From Chryseobacterium sp. 52 (GTDB lineage: Bacteria; Bacteroidota; Bacteroidia; Flavobacteriales; Weeksellaceae), in assembly GCF_002754245.1 (NCBI RefSeq), contig NZ_PEEX01000001.1, positions 558,001 to 622,000 of the forward strand: DNA of 64,000 nucleotides, read 5' to 3'. Positions within the stretch are counted from its first letter, which is position 1; every line of letters starts with the position of its first letter. A model generated the notes under the pieces. That model searched no databases, had not been told where the DNA came from, and saw only the letters and a list, made by a program, of their open reading frames with translations. The position numbers and the translations under genes were made by a program. This document shows, piece after piece, positions 37,276-46,781 of this stretch.

Positions 37276-38202
37276 CTATTTTTTAATCCACCACTGGCTA
37301 TCCTTACGCTCTGAACGTTTTACCCCGTTATTCAGCAGATACGCAAATCCTATCCCAAGCGTTTGTTTAAGCTGTGTTTTCTGAATCTGGTTATGGTCAT
37401 ACAGAACATCTACCGTAATATTGGAGGAAATGAATTTGTTCACTTTAAAGTTTAATACAGCTCCGTATGCAAGAACCAGTCTTTCCGGGTGATCCAGATA
37501 ATTGGAAAATACAGAAGCACTATTCGTGATGTGAACATTCTCCATTAATTTCACTTTATATTGTGCTGTTCCTAAAAAACCAAATTGCAGTAATGAAGTA
37601 TCTCCATCATTCTTTAAACCGTAACTTCCGGCAAGCTGAAGGTCTTTATCGAGTACAAAAGTCCACCTGGCGTTGGTAGGTCGCAGGGTTACAGTCAGAT
37701 TATCACTCGGCCTGTACGTAATACCCATACCGATATTCAGATAACCGGGAGCCATAAAATTGGATATTTTTTTGGCTGCAGGATTATTTCCATCTTCATT
37801 TCCTTTATAAAACTGAGACTGAAACCCAGTTCCCAGAGAAAAATACCAGTTTTTGGAAAACTTCCGCCCATAGTTGGTGGAAACATTGATAACGTCCTGC
37901 GTTTTTCTTACCCCAAGTCCTTTAGTATCATTCTGTCCATAATCCAAAACAATAATATTTTCCCAGAGATCCTTATCTTTTTCATAGGTAATATTATAGT
38001 TCACACCGGCAAGCCAACCTACATTGTTGGCTCCCCCACCGACCCAATTTGAAAAAGCGGCCTGATTGATCATCAAACTGTGTTTTCCTAATACTGACCA
38101 GTATTTTATCGTGTCCACGACTACTGAATCTTTTTTCAATTCTTCTTGTGCACTTGCATAAATCCCCATAGAAAAGGAAAGAATCAATAAAAACTTCTTC
38201 AT
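37276..38202 (-). CDS. DUF3078 outer-membrane-type protein (copy 2)
   Basis: 308 residues, co-linear with copy 1 over its whole length and mostly identical (for example NQAAFSNWVGGGANNVGWLA, NFMAPGYLNIG, SASVFSNYLDHPERLVLAYG). Signal peptide ends at ASAQ. Each copy has its own upstream TATTTTTG element (here 38224-38231), so they can be expressed independently. The 233-base gap between them has no gene. A plain tandem duplication with divergence. Confidence 0.87.
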   Translation of the reverse strand: MKKFLLILSFSMGIYASAQEELKKDSVVVDTIKYWSVLGKHSLMINQAAFSNWVGGGANNVGWLAGVNYNITYEKDKDLWENIIVLDYGQNDTKGLGVRKTQDVINVSTNYGRKFSKNWYFSLGTGFQSQFYKGNEDGNNPAAKKISNFMAPGYLNIGMGITYRPSDNLTVTLRPTNARWTFVLDKDLQLAGSYGLKNDGDTSLLQFGFLGTAQYKVKLMENVHITNSASVFSNYLDHPERLVLAYGAVLNFKVNKFISSNITVDVLYDHNQIQKTQLKQTLGIGFAYLLNNGVKRSERKDSQWWIKK

Positions 38203-38460
38203 TTTTTTACATGATTTTCATTACAAAAATATTAATATATTTTTTTTTAAAGCAAATCCGGGATTATAAAAAACCTTAAATTAAGCTCAAATCACATCTA
38301 CCATCCAAAAACAAGCCAGTTTAATATATTCAATGTCAAAATATTACGCTTTACCTTTTAAAATTGAAACCTTTTGTCTTAAAATAAACAGATCTCATTA
38401 AAATACTTCGACAAATTTTCCGAAATTTATCATTGGCGTTTGATTTGACGTAATTTCCAC

Positions 38461-39228
38461 ATGTTTAAAAATATAATTTCCAAAAGAGCTGTAATAACCC
38501 CTTTGCTGATGCTTTCAGCGATGTGGTTCGGCTACTTTCTGCAGACGCAGGGCTTTTTTCAAAGCTGTTTTGGGGCCATTATACCTCTATTGCCGGAAGG
38601 TCTGTTAGGAGTTATTACTTCTCCCCTTCTGCATGGAAATCTTGATCATATTATAGGAAACTCTATCCCGCTAGCTGTCCTTCTGTTTCTGTTATATCAG
38701 TTCTATCCATTGGTTGCCAATAAAGTCTTTATTATCGGCTGGCTGGCCACAGGACTACTGGTGTGGCTTCTGCCTCCAATAGATATCCTTACCGGAGATT
38801 ATATGTATACCTGTACCATCGGTGCCAGTGGTGTAGTGTATGTTCTTGCATTCTTTCTATTCTTCAGCGGCGTTTTCAAATGGAATATGAAACTGCTTAC
38901 CATATCGCTCCTTGTTGTTTTGTATTATGGCAGTTTGATATGGGGCATGTTTCCGGAGGAATTATTCTATAATCTTCAGGAGCCAAGCAAAATCTCATGG
39001 CAGGCGCATCTTTCGGGAGCTGTTGTGGGAAGCATTATTGCTTTTGCTTTTAGGAATGTAGGGGAAAGGAAAAAAAAGTATATCTGGGAATTCCCAAACT
39101 ATTACAGCGAAAAAGACGATAAACTCTGGCAGGAATACAAGGAAAACCATCCTGATGACTTCCTGGAACTGCCCTATAAAAAAAGAGATGACATCTGGGA
39201 TCATTTGGATGAAATAAGAAGAAAGTAA
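38461..39228 (+). CDS. Rhomboid-family intramembrane serine protease
   Basis: 255 residues, six or seven membrane helices. The rhomboid signature is complete: HGNLDHIIGN (HxxxxHxxxN type, about 60-69), the catalytic Ser in GASGVVY (about 121-127) and the catalytic His in WQAHLSGAVVGS (about 182). A charged cytoplasmic tail of about 55 residues (DDKLWQEYKENHPDDF) follows. It cleaves membrane proteins within the bilayer; substrate unknown. No terminator separates it from dprA 33 bases on. Confidence 0.88.
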   Translation: MFKNIISKRAVITPLLMLSAMWFGYFLQTQGFFQSCFGAIIPLLPEGLLGVITSPLLHGNLDHIIGNSIPLAVLLFLLYQFYPLVANKVFIIGWLATGLLVWLLPPIDILTGDYMYTCTIGASGVVYVLAFFLFFSGVFKWNMKLLTISLLVVLYYGSLIWGMFPEELFYNLQEPSKISWQAHLSGAVVGSIIAFAFRNVGERKKKYIWEFPNYYSEKDDKLWQEYKENHPDDFLELPYKKRDDIWDHLDEIRRK

Positions 39229-39261
39229 AACTTATTTTATTACATTTGACAAAAAACACAC

Positions 39262-40371
39262 ATGATCTCTGAAGAATACCTATATGCAATCGCGCTGCGC
39301 GAATGTGGCCTTATTGGGGATATTAATTTTCACAAACTTGTACGAACCTTTGGTAGTACCGAAGAAGCCTGGAAAAAAGCAAAAAAAGAGTACGGCAAAA
39401 CAGATGGCATAGGGCGAAAAACAGTCGCCGATATTGGAAAGGAAGAATATTTGAAATTTGCAGAAAAAGAAATAAAATTCTGCGAAAAGAATAATATTCA
39501 AATCAGACTGAGGTACCTTAATGAAATTCCCCGTTTACTCCATGAATGTGATGATGCTCCTGCGATTCTCTATCAAAAAGGAAATTTCGATGATTCACTG
39601 CAAAAGATCAGCATTGTCGGAACCCGGAATATGACTTCTTATGGCAAGCAGTTTATTGGAGAGTTCTTTGAGGCGACACAGTCATCCAAATACATATCCA
39701 TCAGCGGATTAGCCTTAGGCGTTGATAAAGAGGTTCATGAGCAGTCTATCCAATATAAAGTCCCAACCACCGCAGTTCTTGCTCATGGATTTCATATGCT
39801 GTATCCTTCTAAAAATAAAAAACTGTCCGAAAAAATCCTTGAAGAAGGCGGTACATTACTCACAGAATTCAATTCATCCAGAAAGCCGGACCGTGAAAAC
39901 TTTATTCAAAGGAATAGAATTATAGCAGGAATTTCCCCTTCAACAATAGTCGTAGAAACAGGATTCGGAGGCGGATCGGTAAGTACAGCATCATTTGCCA
40001 ATGATTATAACCGCGAAGTTTTTGCCCTTCCCGGAAAAATAACAGATCCGTACAGTCAGGGATGTAACCAACTGATTTTCCAGAATAAAGCAGCGGCTAT
40101 TTCTACCATAAAAGATCTTACAGATTCACTGGGATTCAATCCGTCAAAAGAGAAAGTAGCAGAGCTGTTCCCATATAGTGAAATAAACATACAACTTACT
40201 GGAATTCAAGAAACAGTATATCTGGCAATAAAAGCGAATCCACAGGTGTCTTTGGATGATCTTGCACAGATCATTTCAGTCTCTTCCTATAAAATTCTTC
40301 CGGTAATTTTAGAATTAGAGCTTTTGGGGAAAGTAAAATCATTTTCCGGGAGGCAATTTACTGCAATTTGA
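39262..40371 (+). CDS. dprA: DNA-processing protein DprA
   Basis: 369 residues. An N-terminal helix-hairpin-helix-like part precedes the Rossmann domain with GTRNMTSYGKQF, SGLALGVDKEVHEQSI, FNSSRKPDRENFIQRNRIIAGIS, VVETGFGGGSVSTASFAN and REVFALPG, all DprA landmarks. The C-terminus is a winged helix. DprA loads RecA onto incoming single strands in natural transformation. TACATTTG at 39241-39248 is a possible -7 element, though it may be read from the rhomboid gene. Confidence 0.93.
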   Translation: MISEEYLYAIALRECGLIGDINFHKLVRTFGSTEEAWKKAKKEYGKTDGIGRKTVADIGKEEYLKFAEKEIKFCEKNNIQIRLRYLNEIPRLLHECDDAPAILYQKGNFDDSLQKISIVGTRNMTSYGKQFIGEFFEATQSSKYISISGLALGVDKEVHEQSIQYKVPTTAVLAHGFHMLYPSKNKKLSEKILEEGGTLLTEFNSSRKPDRENFIQRNRIIAGISPSTIVVETGFGGGSVSTASFANDYNREVFALPGKITDPYSQGCNQLIFQNKAAAISTIKDLTDSLGFNPSKEKVAELFPYSEINIQLTGIQETVYLAIKANPQVSLDDLAQIISVSSYKILPVILELELLGKVKSFSGRQFTAI

Positions 40372-40505
40372 GAATTAACGATTTCTTAATATTGCATTAT
40401 TTAAGACGTAACTTTTAATTTTCAACAAAATTTGATCACTAATTATCAATTTAATAATATTTCGAAACATTATTATTTAATTTTTAACAATGTTGAAATA
40501 CAGTA

Positions 40506-40535
40506 TTGTGAATCTTGAAAAAAAAATTAAATTTG
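40506..40535 (+). promoter_or_regulatory. Consensus promoter of gdhA
   Basis: TTG (40506-40508), 19-base spacer, TAAATTTG (40528-40535). It lies inside the longest reading frame of gdhA, so the ATG at 40490 would be upstream of the transcript; this fixes the start at 40562. Confidence 0.65.
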
Positions 40536-40561
40536 TTGACAATAATATTCAACCCTACTAT

Positions 40562-41920
40562 ATGGAACAATATAATATTGACCAGAAAATCCAGGAGTTT
40601 ATTGCCAAGATTGAAGCAAAAAATCCTAATGAACCAGAATTTTTACAAGCCGTAAAAGAAGTAGCTGTGACTGTAATTCCGTTTATTATGACCAAAAAGG
40701 AATATACAGGAATGAAGCTTCTAGAGAGAATGGCTGAACCTGAAAGAGTAATTATCTTCAGAGTTCCATGGGTTGATGATAAAGGAGAGATCCAGGTAAA
40801 CAGAGGATTCAGAATCCAAATGAACTCTGCTATCGGACCATACAAAGGAGGAATCCGTTTCCATCCTACTGTAAACCTTTCAGTTCTTAAATTCTTAGCT
40901 TTCGAGCAGGTATTTAAAAACTCATTGACGACTCTTCCAATGGGAGGAGGTAAAGGAGGTTCAGATTTTGATCCGCAAGGAAAATCTGATATGGAAGTAA
41001 TGCGTTTCTGCCAGGCTTTCATGACTGAATTATGCAAGCATATCGGTCCTGAAACAGACGTACCTGCAGGAGACATTGGTGTAGGAGCAAGAGAGATAGG
41101 ATATCTTTTCGGGCAATACAAAAAAGTAAGAAACGAATTTACAGGTGTACTTACAGGAAAAGGTCTTGCTTACGGAGGTTCACTGATCCGTCCTGAAGCT
41201 ACAGGATACGGAGTGGTATACTTCGCAGAGCAGATGCTTAAGACAATCAACGAGACTTTTAAAGATAAAATTGTAAGTGTATCAGGTTTCGGAAACGTGG
41301 CTTGGGGAGTAATCAAGAAAGCGACTGAGCTTGGAGCAAAAGTAGTAACGGTTTCTGGTCCTGATGGATACATCTATGATAAAGACGGTATCAGCGGAGA
41401 AAAAATCGATTATTTATTAGAATTGAGATCTTCAGGGAACAACAGAGCTGAGGATTATGCTAAAAAATATCCTTCTGCTGAGTTCCACGCCGGAAAACGT
41501 CCTTGGGAGGTTAAATGTGATGTTGCATTCCCTTCTGCTACTCAAAACGAACTGGATCTTGATGATGCTAAACTTTTGGTAGAAAACGGATGTGTATGCG
41601 TTACTGAAGCGGCTAACATGCCTTCTACTTTAGATGCAATCAACTATTTCTTAGATAATAAAATCTTATTCTCGCCTGGTAAGGCTTCCAACGCTGGAGG
41701 TGTTGCAACTTCAGGTCTTGAGATGACACAGAACTCTATCCGTCTTAACTGGACTTCTGAAGAAGTTGACGCAAGATTGAAGGAGATCATGATCGGAATC
41801 CACAAGGCTTGCAGAGACTACGGGAAAGATGAGAATGGCTACGTAAACTATGTGAAAGGGGCAAACATTGCCGGCTTCGTGAAAGTTGCGGAAGCAATGC
41901 TCGCTCAGGGAGTGGTATAA
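40562..41920 (+). CDS. gdhA: NADP-type glutamate dehydrogenase
   Basis: 452 residues from the ATG at 40562 (MEQYNIDQKIQEF), the usual length of hexameric GdhA; the longer 476-residue frame begins before the promoter. Landmarks: PYKGGIRFHPTVNLS, the catalytic Lys in LPMGGGKGGSDFDP (about 125), VPAGDIGVGAREIG and the dinucleotide fold SGFGNVAWG. It aminates 2-oxoglutarate to glutamate, assimilating ammonium; NADPH preference is inferred from family. Monocistronic, followed by two terminators. Confidence 0.94.
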   Translation: MEQYNIDQKIQEFIAKIEAKNPNEPEFLQAVKEVAVTVIPFIMTKKEYTGMKLLERMAEPERVIIFRVPWVDDKGEIQVNRGFRIQMNSAIGPYKGGIRFHPTVNLSVLKFLAFEQVFKNSLTTLPMGGGKGGSDFDPQGKSDMEVMRFCQAFMTELCKHIGPETDVPAGDIGVGAREIGYLFGQYKKVRNEFTGVLTGKGLAYGGSLIRPEATGYGVVYFAEQMLKTINETFKDKIVSVSGFGNVAWGVIKKATELGAKVVTVSGPDGYIYDKDGISGEKIDYLLELRSSGNNRAEDYAKKYPSAEFHAGKRPWEVKCDVAFPSATQNELDLDDAKLLVENGCVCVTEAANMPSTLDAINYFLDNKILFSPGKASNAGGVATSGLEMTQNSIRLNWTSEEVDARLKEIMIGIHKACRDYGKDENGYVNYVKGANIAGFVKVAEAMLAQGVV

Positions 41921-41928
41921 AAATAATA

Positions 41929-41957
41929 AAGGTTGGGAAAGTTCCCAGCCTTTTTTG
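41929..41957 (+). terminator. Rho-independent terminator after gdhA
   Basis: Stem AAGGTTGGGA / TCCCAGCCTT (one G-T pair) with T run. Confidence 0.85.
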
Positions 41958-42010
41958 ATAAAGCCTGTTCCCGGGATTATAAATGGGAAAAAAGTAAAAA
42001 GTGAAAGGAG

Positions 42011-42046
42011 AAAGCGCTGTACATGTACAGCGCTTTTTTATTTTTA
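42011..42046. terminator. Second, perfectly palindromic hairpin between converging genes
   Basis: AAAGCGCTGTAC / GTACAGCGCTTT, then a T run. It lies just past the 3' end of the minus-strand amidohydrolase gene and may serve as its terminator from the other side. Confidence 0.7.
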
Positions 42047-42071
42047 CAGGATGGAAAAAACTTTTTACTTA

Positions 42072-43592
42072 TTACTTTAAGTACTCACTGATTTTTATAT
42101 TCCTGTTTTCATTATTTGCATCTTCTATGGCTTTCAGAATGGTTTTGATTTTGATCCTGTCAATGACATACTGATTAAAAAAAACGGACTCGATAGTCTT
42201 TGTATTTTTAATATTTTCTAATGGATTTCCGGCAAGCAATACCAGATCTGAATGGTATCCCACTTTTATTTTTCCGGTTTTACTTTTCATCCAGTCGCCT
42301 GGTGCCACAGTTGCAGAGTAAATAGCCTGTGAATTCGTCATTCCTGATTTGGATAAAGACTCCAGCTCATCATGAAGCGAAAACCCGGGGACAACAGTGG
42401 CAACATTGGCATCGGTTCCAGCCATAATTGTAACTTTATGATCTACCAACGCCCTAGTCATCATATGGATCCCTGCTACATAAGTCTTCCAAAAAATCAA
42501 TGACCGTTTCTTTGCATCAGGCTCATTTTTTCCATCATATTCGTAGCCATTTTTACCGGGCAACCAGCCTAATTTGTAAAGTGGAGTGCCTTCAATGATT
42601 GAGGGATTAGCATATTTTAATTCGATTTCTTTAAGCTTAGACTTTAAATGAAACCTTTGAGCAATAAAACTTTCAGATAACCAAACCGTTGAGGTTACCC
42701 TGATATTTTGATCTTTAAATTTTTTGGCTATTTGTTCCGAACGTATTTTTAGAAAGCTGAGATATTCTTCCGGATTTTTAGAAATTGATTTTCCAAATTC
42801 ATCAATCGTTTTAACCGTTATTTCTTCAATATGAGCCACCTCGCTTTGACCTGACTGATAAAAAGCATCTAAATTAACTAATGGGATATGCCCGATAACC
42901 GGAATACCCTTTTTCCTGGCAATTTCTATTGTTATTTTAAACATTTCCGGATTCACAAAACCGTACATTTTAATGGCATCATATCCCTGTTTGCTTATTT
43001 TATTGATTGCTTTTTGAGCATCGTCTTTATTGGAATAATTAATGGATTGTCTTGTCCAGCTATAATAATAGCCTGCTAATCCTTTCTCACTAAATATGGG
43101 TGGAGATGCAATAAACATTCGTGGACCGAGACCGTTTTTCTGTATTGATTTTCTCCATTCTAAAATAACAGGCTGTCCTGCCATTTCTCTGATGTAGGTA
43201 ACGCCATTTGCCAGGTATAAAAACAAATCGTTTTTGCTTTCTTTTACATGAACATGACTATCTACAAGTCCGGGAATCAGATATTTATTATGACCATCAA
43301 TAATGACAGCTTTTTGATTCACTTGCTGGTTTTCTCCTAATTGAACAATCATACCTTCCTTAATAAGGACATCCTGATTCTTAATAAAATGAGTACAGTC
43401 TTCTGAAAGGATATTCACATTTCTGATCTGAATTATTTTTGACGGTTTAATAACCGAAGAGAAATCAACAACGCTGGTCGTCTTACCCAGAACCTTGTTT
43501 AATTCATTATCTGCCCATGTAAACCCAAAAATAAGAAGACCTAACAATAGCATAACCGAATACAGAATCCTGCTAACCCAGAGCTTTTTCAT
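42072..43592 (-). CDS. Membrane-anchored amidohydrolase family protein
   Basis: 506 residues. An N-terminal membrane helix or uncleaved signal (about 7-27) comes first. The amidohydrolase fold has the metal motif VDSHVHV (about 111-117), a later His in VIGHIPLV and AHIEE, and the Asp in MAGTDANVATVVPGFSLHDEL; the C-terminal strand region holds KTGKIKVGYHSDLVLLAGNPL. Related proteins are imidazolonepropionase-like or dipeptidase-type hydrolases in the periplasm. Substrate unknown. It follows, on the same strand, the LytTR gene. Confidence 0.82.
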   Translation of the reverse strand: MKKLWVSRILYSVMLLLGLLIFGFTWADNELNKVLGKTTSVVDFSSVIKPSKIIQIRNVNILSEDCTHFIKNQDVLIKEGMIVQLGENQQVNQKAVIIDGHNKYLIPGLVDSHVHVKESKNDLFLYLANGVTYIREMAGQPVILEWRKSIQKNGLGPRMFIASPPIFSEKGLAGYYYSWTRQSINYSNKDDAQKAINKISKQGYDAIKMYGFVNPEMFKITIEIARKKGIPVIGHIPLVNLDAFYQSGQSEVAHIEEITVKTIDEFGKSISKNPEEYLSFLKIRSEQIAKKFKDQNIRVTSTVWLSESFIAQRFHLKSKLKEIELKYANPSIIEGTPLYKLGWLPGKNGYEYDGKNEPDAKKRSLIFWKTYVAGIHMMTRALVDHKVTIMAGTDANVATVVPGFSLHDELESLSKSGMTNSQAIYSATVAPGDWMKSKTGKIKVGYHSDLVLLAGNPLENIKNTKTIESVFFNQYVIDRIKIKTILKAIEDANNENRNIKISEYLK

Positions 43593-43695
43593 AAATTATT
43601 TATTTTTATTTGAAAGACAAAATAAATACAAATATTCCCCGAAGTGATGTGAATTCTGGAGTTAGGTATGAAATAGGCGGTTTTAGGTACGAAAA

Positions 43696-44436
43696 TTATA
43701 AGGATAATAAATGTTGCTTATAATTTTTAGAAACGGGAATTTCAATTTGAGTAAGAGAAATAGTATCCTGATCTTTCCAGGCCTTAAAATGAGATGGATT
43801 TATTAAATGGGAGCGGTGAACCTGAATCAAAAAATCAAAATCCATCTGAATTTTTTTAAGGGTACTTCTAATAAGTTTTGTTTTTAACTGATCTCCGTCT
43901 ATAAAGAAAATTTCAACATAATTCTGTGAATTGGAAACACAGATTAAATCACTTTTTTTAATTTTTAAAACATCCAGTTTATTCTCCCCTCTCATAATGA
44001 TGGTGTCATCTTCTGCAGGAATTAATGTAACAACGTATATCCTTGCCAACACTAATATGGGTGTGGAAATCAAGGCCAGTTTAAAAGTGATTATCCTTAC
44101 AAAGTTAAAAAAAGTATATCCTCCGTCTAAGACCGGACTTTTATAAAAACAATAAGTACTTACTGAAAAACAAAGATGAAAGAAAATAAGACTCGTGATT
44201 TCAAACCCAATGTTCCATTTTGACAGTTGATCATAAATTCTTTTCTGAATTACAGCAAGTAAACCATAACACAGGAAAGCAATCACACTAAATCCGGTAC
44301 TGATGAGAACCCATACTTTAAAACTTATTGTTCCATCATCAAATGGCCTTATAAGAAAAGCGAATATGAAAAGCCAAATACTGAGTAAAATTCCTATCAG
44401 TAAATGATACTTGATTGAAGGGTTTAATCTTTTCAT
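43696..44436 (-). CDS. Membrane-bound LytTR-family transcription regulator
   Basis: 246 residues. Four membrane helices fill residues 10-140. The C-terminal 100 residues are a LytTR DNA-binding domain: LICVSNSQNYVEIFF, LIRSTLKKIQMDF, LIQVHRSHLINPSHFKAW and IPVSKNYK. There is no receiver domain, so a membrane signal probably acts directly on the DNA-binding part. The adjacent amidohydrolase gene (103 bases downstream) is a candidate target or partner. Confidence 0.88.
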   Translation of the reverse strand: MKRLNPSIKYHLLIGILLSIWLFIFAFLIRPFDDGTISFKVWVLISTGFSVIAFLCYGLLAVIQKRIYDQLSKWNIGFEITSLIFFHLCFSVSTYCFYKSPVLDGGYTFFNFVRIITFKLALISTPILVLARIYVVTLIPAEDDTIIMRGENKLDVLKIKKSDLICVSNSQNYVEIFFIDGDQLKTKLIRSTLKKIQMDFDFLIQVHRSHLINPSHFKAWKDQDTISLTQIEIPVSKNYKQHLLSL

Positions 44437-44521
44437 TTCATAAAAGGCGGTTCGCCCGATGGGTTTCGGTTATATTTTTAGTTCATCTGGAATATACATA
44501 AATAATTGATTAATTAATTAC

Positions 44522-44556
44522 AAAAAAAATCCTGAGACATGATGCCTCAGGATTTC
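44522..44556 (-). terminator. Rho-independent terminator of the small secreted protein gene
   Basis: On the minus strand AAATCCTGAG / CTCAGGATTT with a nine-base loop and a long T run. Confidence 0.85.
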
Positions 44557-44577
44557 CTTTCTACTTTTGTTCAATAT

Positions 44578-44895
44578 TTACTTCGATGACTTTGCTTTTT
44601 TCTTCGCTTTTCGTTCTTCTTTGTTTGGCTCTGCGGGTTTTGTAGCATCTGTGGTCGCCTCTGCATTCACTGTCGCCGTTGCCGGGGTTGCCGCTCCATC
44701 TACCGTAGCAGTTGCTGTGGTATTTTGTTTCTGGGCATCTGTAGAACTGCCCGTCTGTGTATTCTGTTGTTGGGTTTGAGTAGTCTGGTTATTAGTAGTG
44801 GTATCGGCTGGCTTTTGCGGTTGTGTCTGGGTCTGTGCCGATACTGCGATTACGCCGACTAATGTAAACGCTGCTGTTAAAACTAACTTTTTCAT
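44578..44895 (-). CDS. Small secreted Ala/Thr/Gln-rich protein
   Basis: 105 residues from the ATG at 44895, which begins a typical signal peptide (MKKLVLTAAFTLVGVIAVSA); the frame's earlier ATG at 44934 adds a polar extension that would spoil it. The mature part is low complexity: TQTQPQKPADTTTNNQTTQT, then Ala/Thr stretches and a Lys-rich end (KEERKAKKKAKSSK). Disordered, no family recognised. Strong terminator downstream. It could be a periplasmic or surface filler protein. Confidence 0.6.
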   Translation of the reverse strand: MKKLVLTAAFTLVGVIAVSAQTQTQPQKPADTTTNNQTTQTQQQNTQTGSSTDAQKQNTTATATVDGAATPATATVNAEATTDATKPAEPNKEERKAKKKAKSSK

Positions 44896-45010
44896 AATGT
44901 AATATTTTAAATGGTTGTTTAAATTAAACGACACCTTTTTTATTAAATTATGCGTAATAGTCTTATTTAACGTACTTTATAATTATTTAAGAGATTTTAG
45001 ATACTCAGAT

Positions 45011-45499
45011 TTACTTTGAAATATTCTTCATCATCCTTTCCACGAACTCAAATGCTGCCGGACAGATTACCGTATTTTTAAGCATTAAGTTATTGATCTG
45101 ATAGATCTTCTTCCGGTCTGTATGAGGATATTCACGACAGGCTTTTGGCCTTACTTCATAGATGGAGCAGGTATTGTCATTATTAAGAAAAAAACAGGGA
45201 AGATTCTGAAGTACCTTATCATTATCCTCATCTACCTTCAAAAATTTAGCTTCAAAATCAGCCTGTTTCATGCGCAGATGTTTAGATATACGCTCAATAT
45301 CCTTTTCTGTGTATAAAGGACCTGTTGTTTTGCAGCAATTGGCACACTGGAGGCAGTCTATATTATCAAAAACTTCTTCATGGGTTTCCTGAACCACATA
45401 ATCCAGGTTCTTGGGTGGTTTCTTTTTCAGTCCTTCCAGAAACTTTTTATGATCTTTCTGCTTCTGTAAAGCCTGCTTTTTATAAAGGTCTAAATTCAT
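45011..45499 (-). CDS. YkgJ-family cysteine cluster protein
   Basis: 162 residues. The zinc/iron-chelating cysteine cluster is clear: CLQCANCCKTTGP (about 54-66), then CFFLNNDNTCSIYEVRPKACREYP (about 100-124). N-terminal 40 residues are Lys-rich. The family is thought to bind Fe or Zn; biochemical role unknown. It abuts the Kir-channel gene (no gap), so they are cotranscribed. Confidence 0.87.
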   Translation of the reverse strand: MNLDLYKKQALQKQKDHKKFLEGLKKKPPKNLDYVVQETHEEVFDNIDCLQCANCCKTTGPLYTEKDIERISKHLRMKQADFEAKFLKVDEDNDKVLQNLPCFFLNNDNTCSIYEVRPKACREYPHTDRKKIYQINNLMLKNTVICPAAFEFVERMMKNISK

Positions 45500-46471
45500 T
45501 TATTCATTATCTCCGGTCGTAGCCGGAAGATCTGCTTGTTGATATTCGTTAATTTTATCCAGATCCAGAATGGTTGTAAGATCATTATTATCCGGATAAT
45601 ACATCGGGGCAAATTTAGCTCCGTAAACAATCTCCGCCGAGACATAGGAAGATCTTTGCACTACCGTATTGGAAAAAACTTCGTCAAATGCACGAACCTG
45701 AACTATAATTTCAATCCCTGTATTCTTAAAGTCGTCGTCTGAAAAGCCGTAAAATGGCGAATCTTCCTTGATTTCATGCACAACCGTCCAGTTAAGCGCC
45801 AAAGTATTAATCTTGCTTAAATGGGTCTTTAAAGAATAAAAATTACTTTTGGAAACTCCATTCTCAATCACTTCAATAGCAGTCGAAACAATAACATCAG
45901 CATCTGTTAAAGCATTGTTTTTGTAAGGTGCCAGCCTGAACATCAAAGCCCGTGAATCTTTGAACGGAGCGATAACCGCTATATCCGAAAACCTTAGATA
46001 AGCTCTCGGTCTTGAAAATCTTCCGTAAAAAAGTCCGGTTGCAATGGCAAAGGTAAGTAATCCCAGAAAGGCTTCAAAGGTGGCCACAAGACTTGCTGTA
46101 AAACCTACAGGGGCAATCCGTCCATACCCTACCGTGGTAAAGGTCTGCGAACTGAAGAAAAACACATCGATGAATTCATTCAGCGGATCACTTTTATCGA
46201 TTCCGGTAAGGTGTTCTACCCCAATCAGATAATAGATCAATGCGAATATCACATTAATCAGAATATAGGCGATCACGAGATAGGATAAGAACCGGAAAGT
46301 AGAAAGGTTCAGCATGGTGTGGTACCAGCTTAGCCTGTTGAACACATTCACGCCTTTCCTCTTTACATTCGGAAGTCCGTCTTTATTGATGAATCTTCCG
46401 GATGCATTGCTCCCAAAACCACTGTTTTCGGTATTTTTCTGACGAATCTTCTGTCTGAAGCCTCTTGCCAT
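45500..46471 (-). CDS. Inward-rectifier potassium channel homologue (KirBac-like)
   Basis: 323 residues. Two membrane helices (about 62-85 and 125-150) bracket the pore loop with selectivity filter TTVGYGRIAP (about 117-126). The C-terminal half is the Kir cytoplasmic beta-sandwich (RLAPYKNNALTDADVIV, LNWTVVHEIKEDSPFYGFSDDDF, YVSAEIVYGAKFAPMY). The TVGYG filter is intact, so it should conduct K+. Followed directly by the YkgJ gene. Confidence 0.9.
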   Translation of the reverse strand: MARGFRQKIRQKNTENSGFGSNASGRFINKDGLPNVKRKGVNVFNRLSWYHTMLNLSTFRFLSYLVIAYILINVIFALIYYLIGVEHLTGIDKSDPLNEFIDVFFFSSQTFTTVGYGRIAPVGFTASLVATFEAFLGLLTFAIATGLFYGRFSRPRAYLRFSDIAVIAPFKDSRALMFRLAPYKNNALTDADVIVSTAIEVIENGVSKSNFYSLKTHLSKINTLALNWTVVHEIKEDSPFYGFSDDDFKNTGIEIIVQVRAFDEVFSNTVVQRSSYVSAEIVYGAKFAPMYYPDNNDLTTILDLDKINEYQQADLPATTGDNE

Positions 46472-46621
46472 TTTTTATATCATTTGTTTTTTTAGATAAA
46501 CCAATCAGCAAATTTGCTGCTTCGGCTTTCCAATGCAAAGATAAAATATTGTTTTTATGAAATTGATCAAAAAATTTTGAAAATACAGATAAAGAATTGG
46601 GTACATAGTTTTAAAATCAAG

Positions 46622-46657
46622 AAGTCATATTCCTTTTGTATACAAAAAATATGACTT
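46622..46657. repeat. Extended inverted repeat in the 46472-46781 gap
   Basis: AAGTCATATT at 46622-46631 and AATATGACTT at 46648-46657 flank an inner palindrome TTTTGTATACAAAA. The 310-base gap otherwise shows nothing I recognise. The hairpin could end transcription of the minus-strand CPBP gene or be an operator for the Kir-channel unit; it lacks a clean T run. Confidence 0.5.
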
Positions 46658-46781
46658 TAGTATGAAACTCCTCTTCTCCAAAATAACGACTTCTCCATAT
46701 TTGTTTTTTAAATGTATCACCAAGCTTTAAGTAAGATTATATTGATCTTGCAACAATTCCTTCGAAAAGAATGTCATCTTT

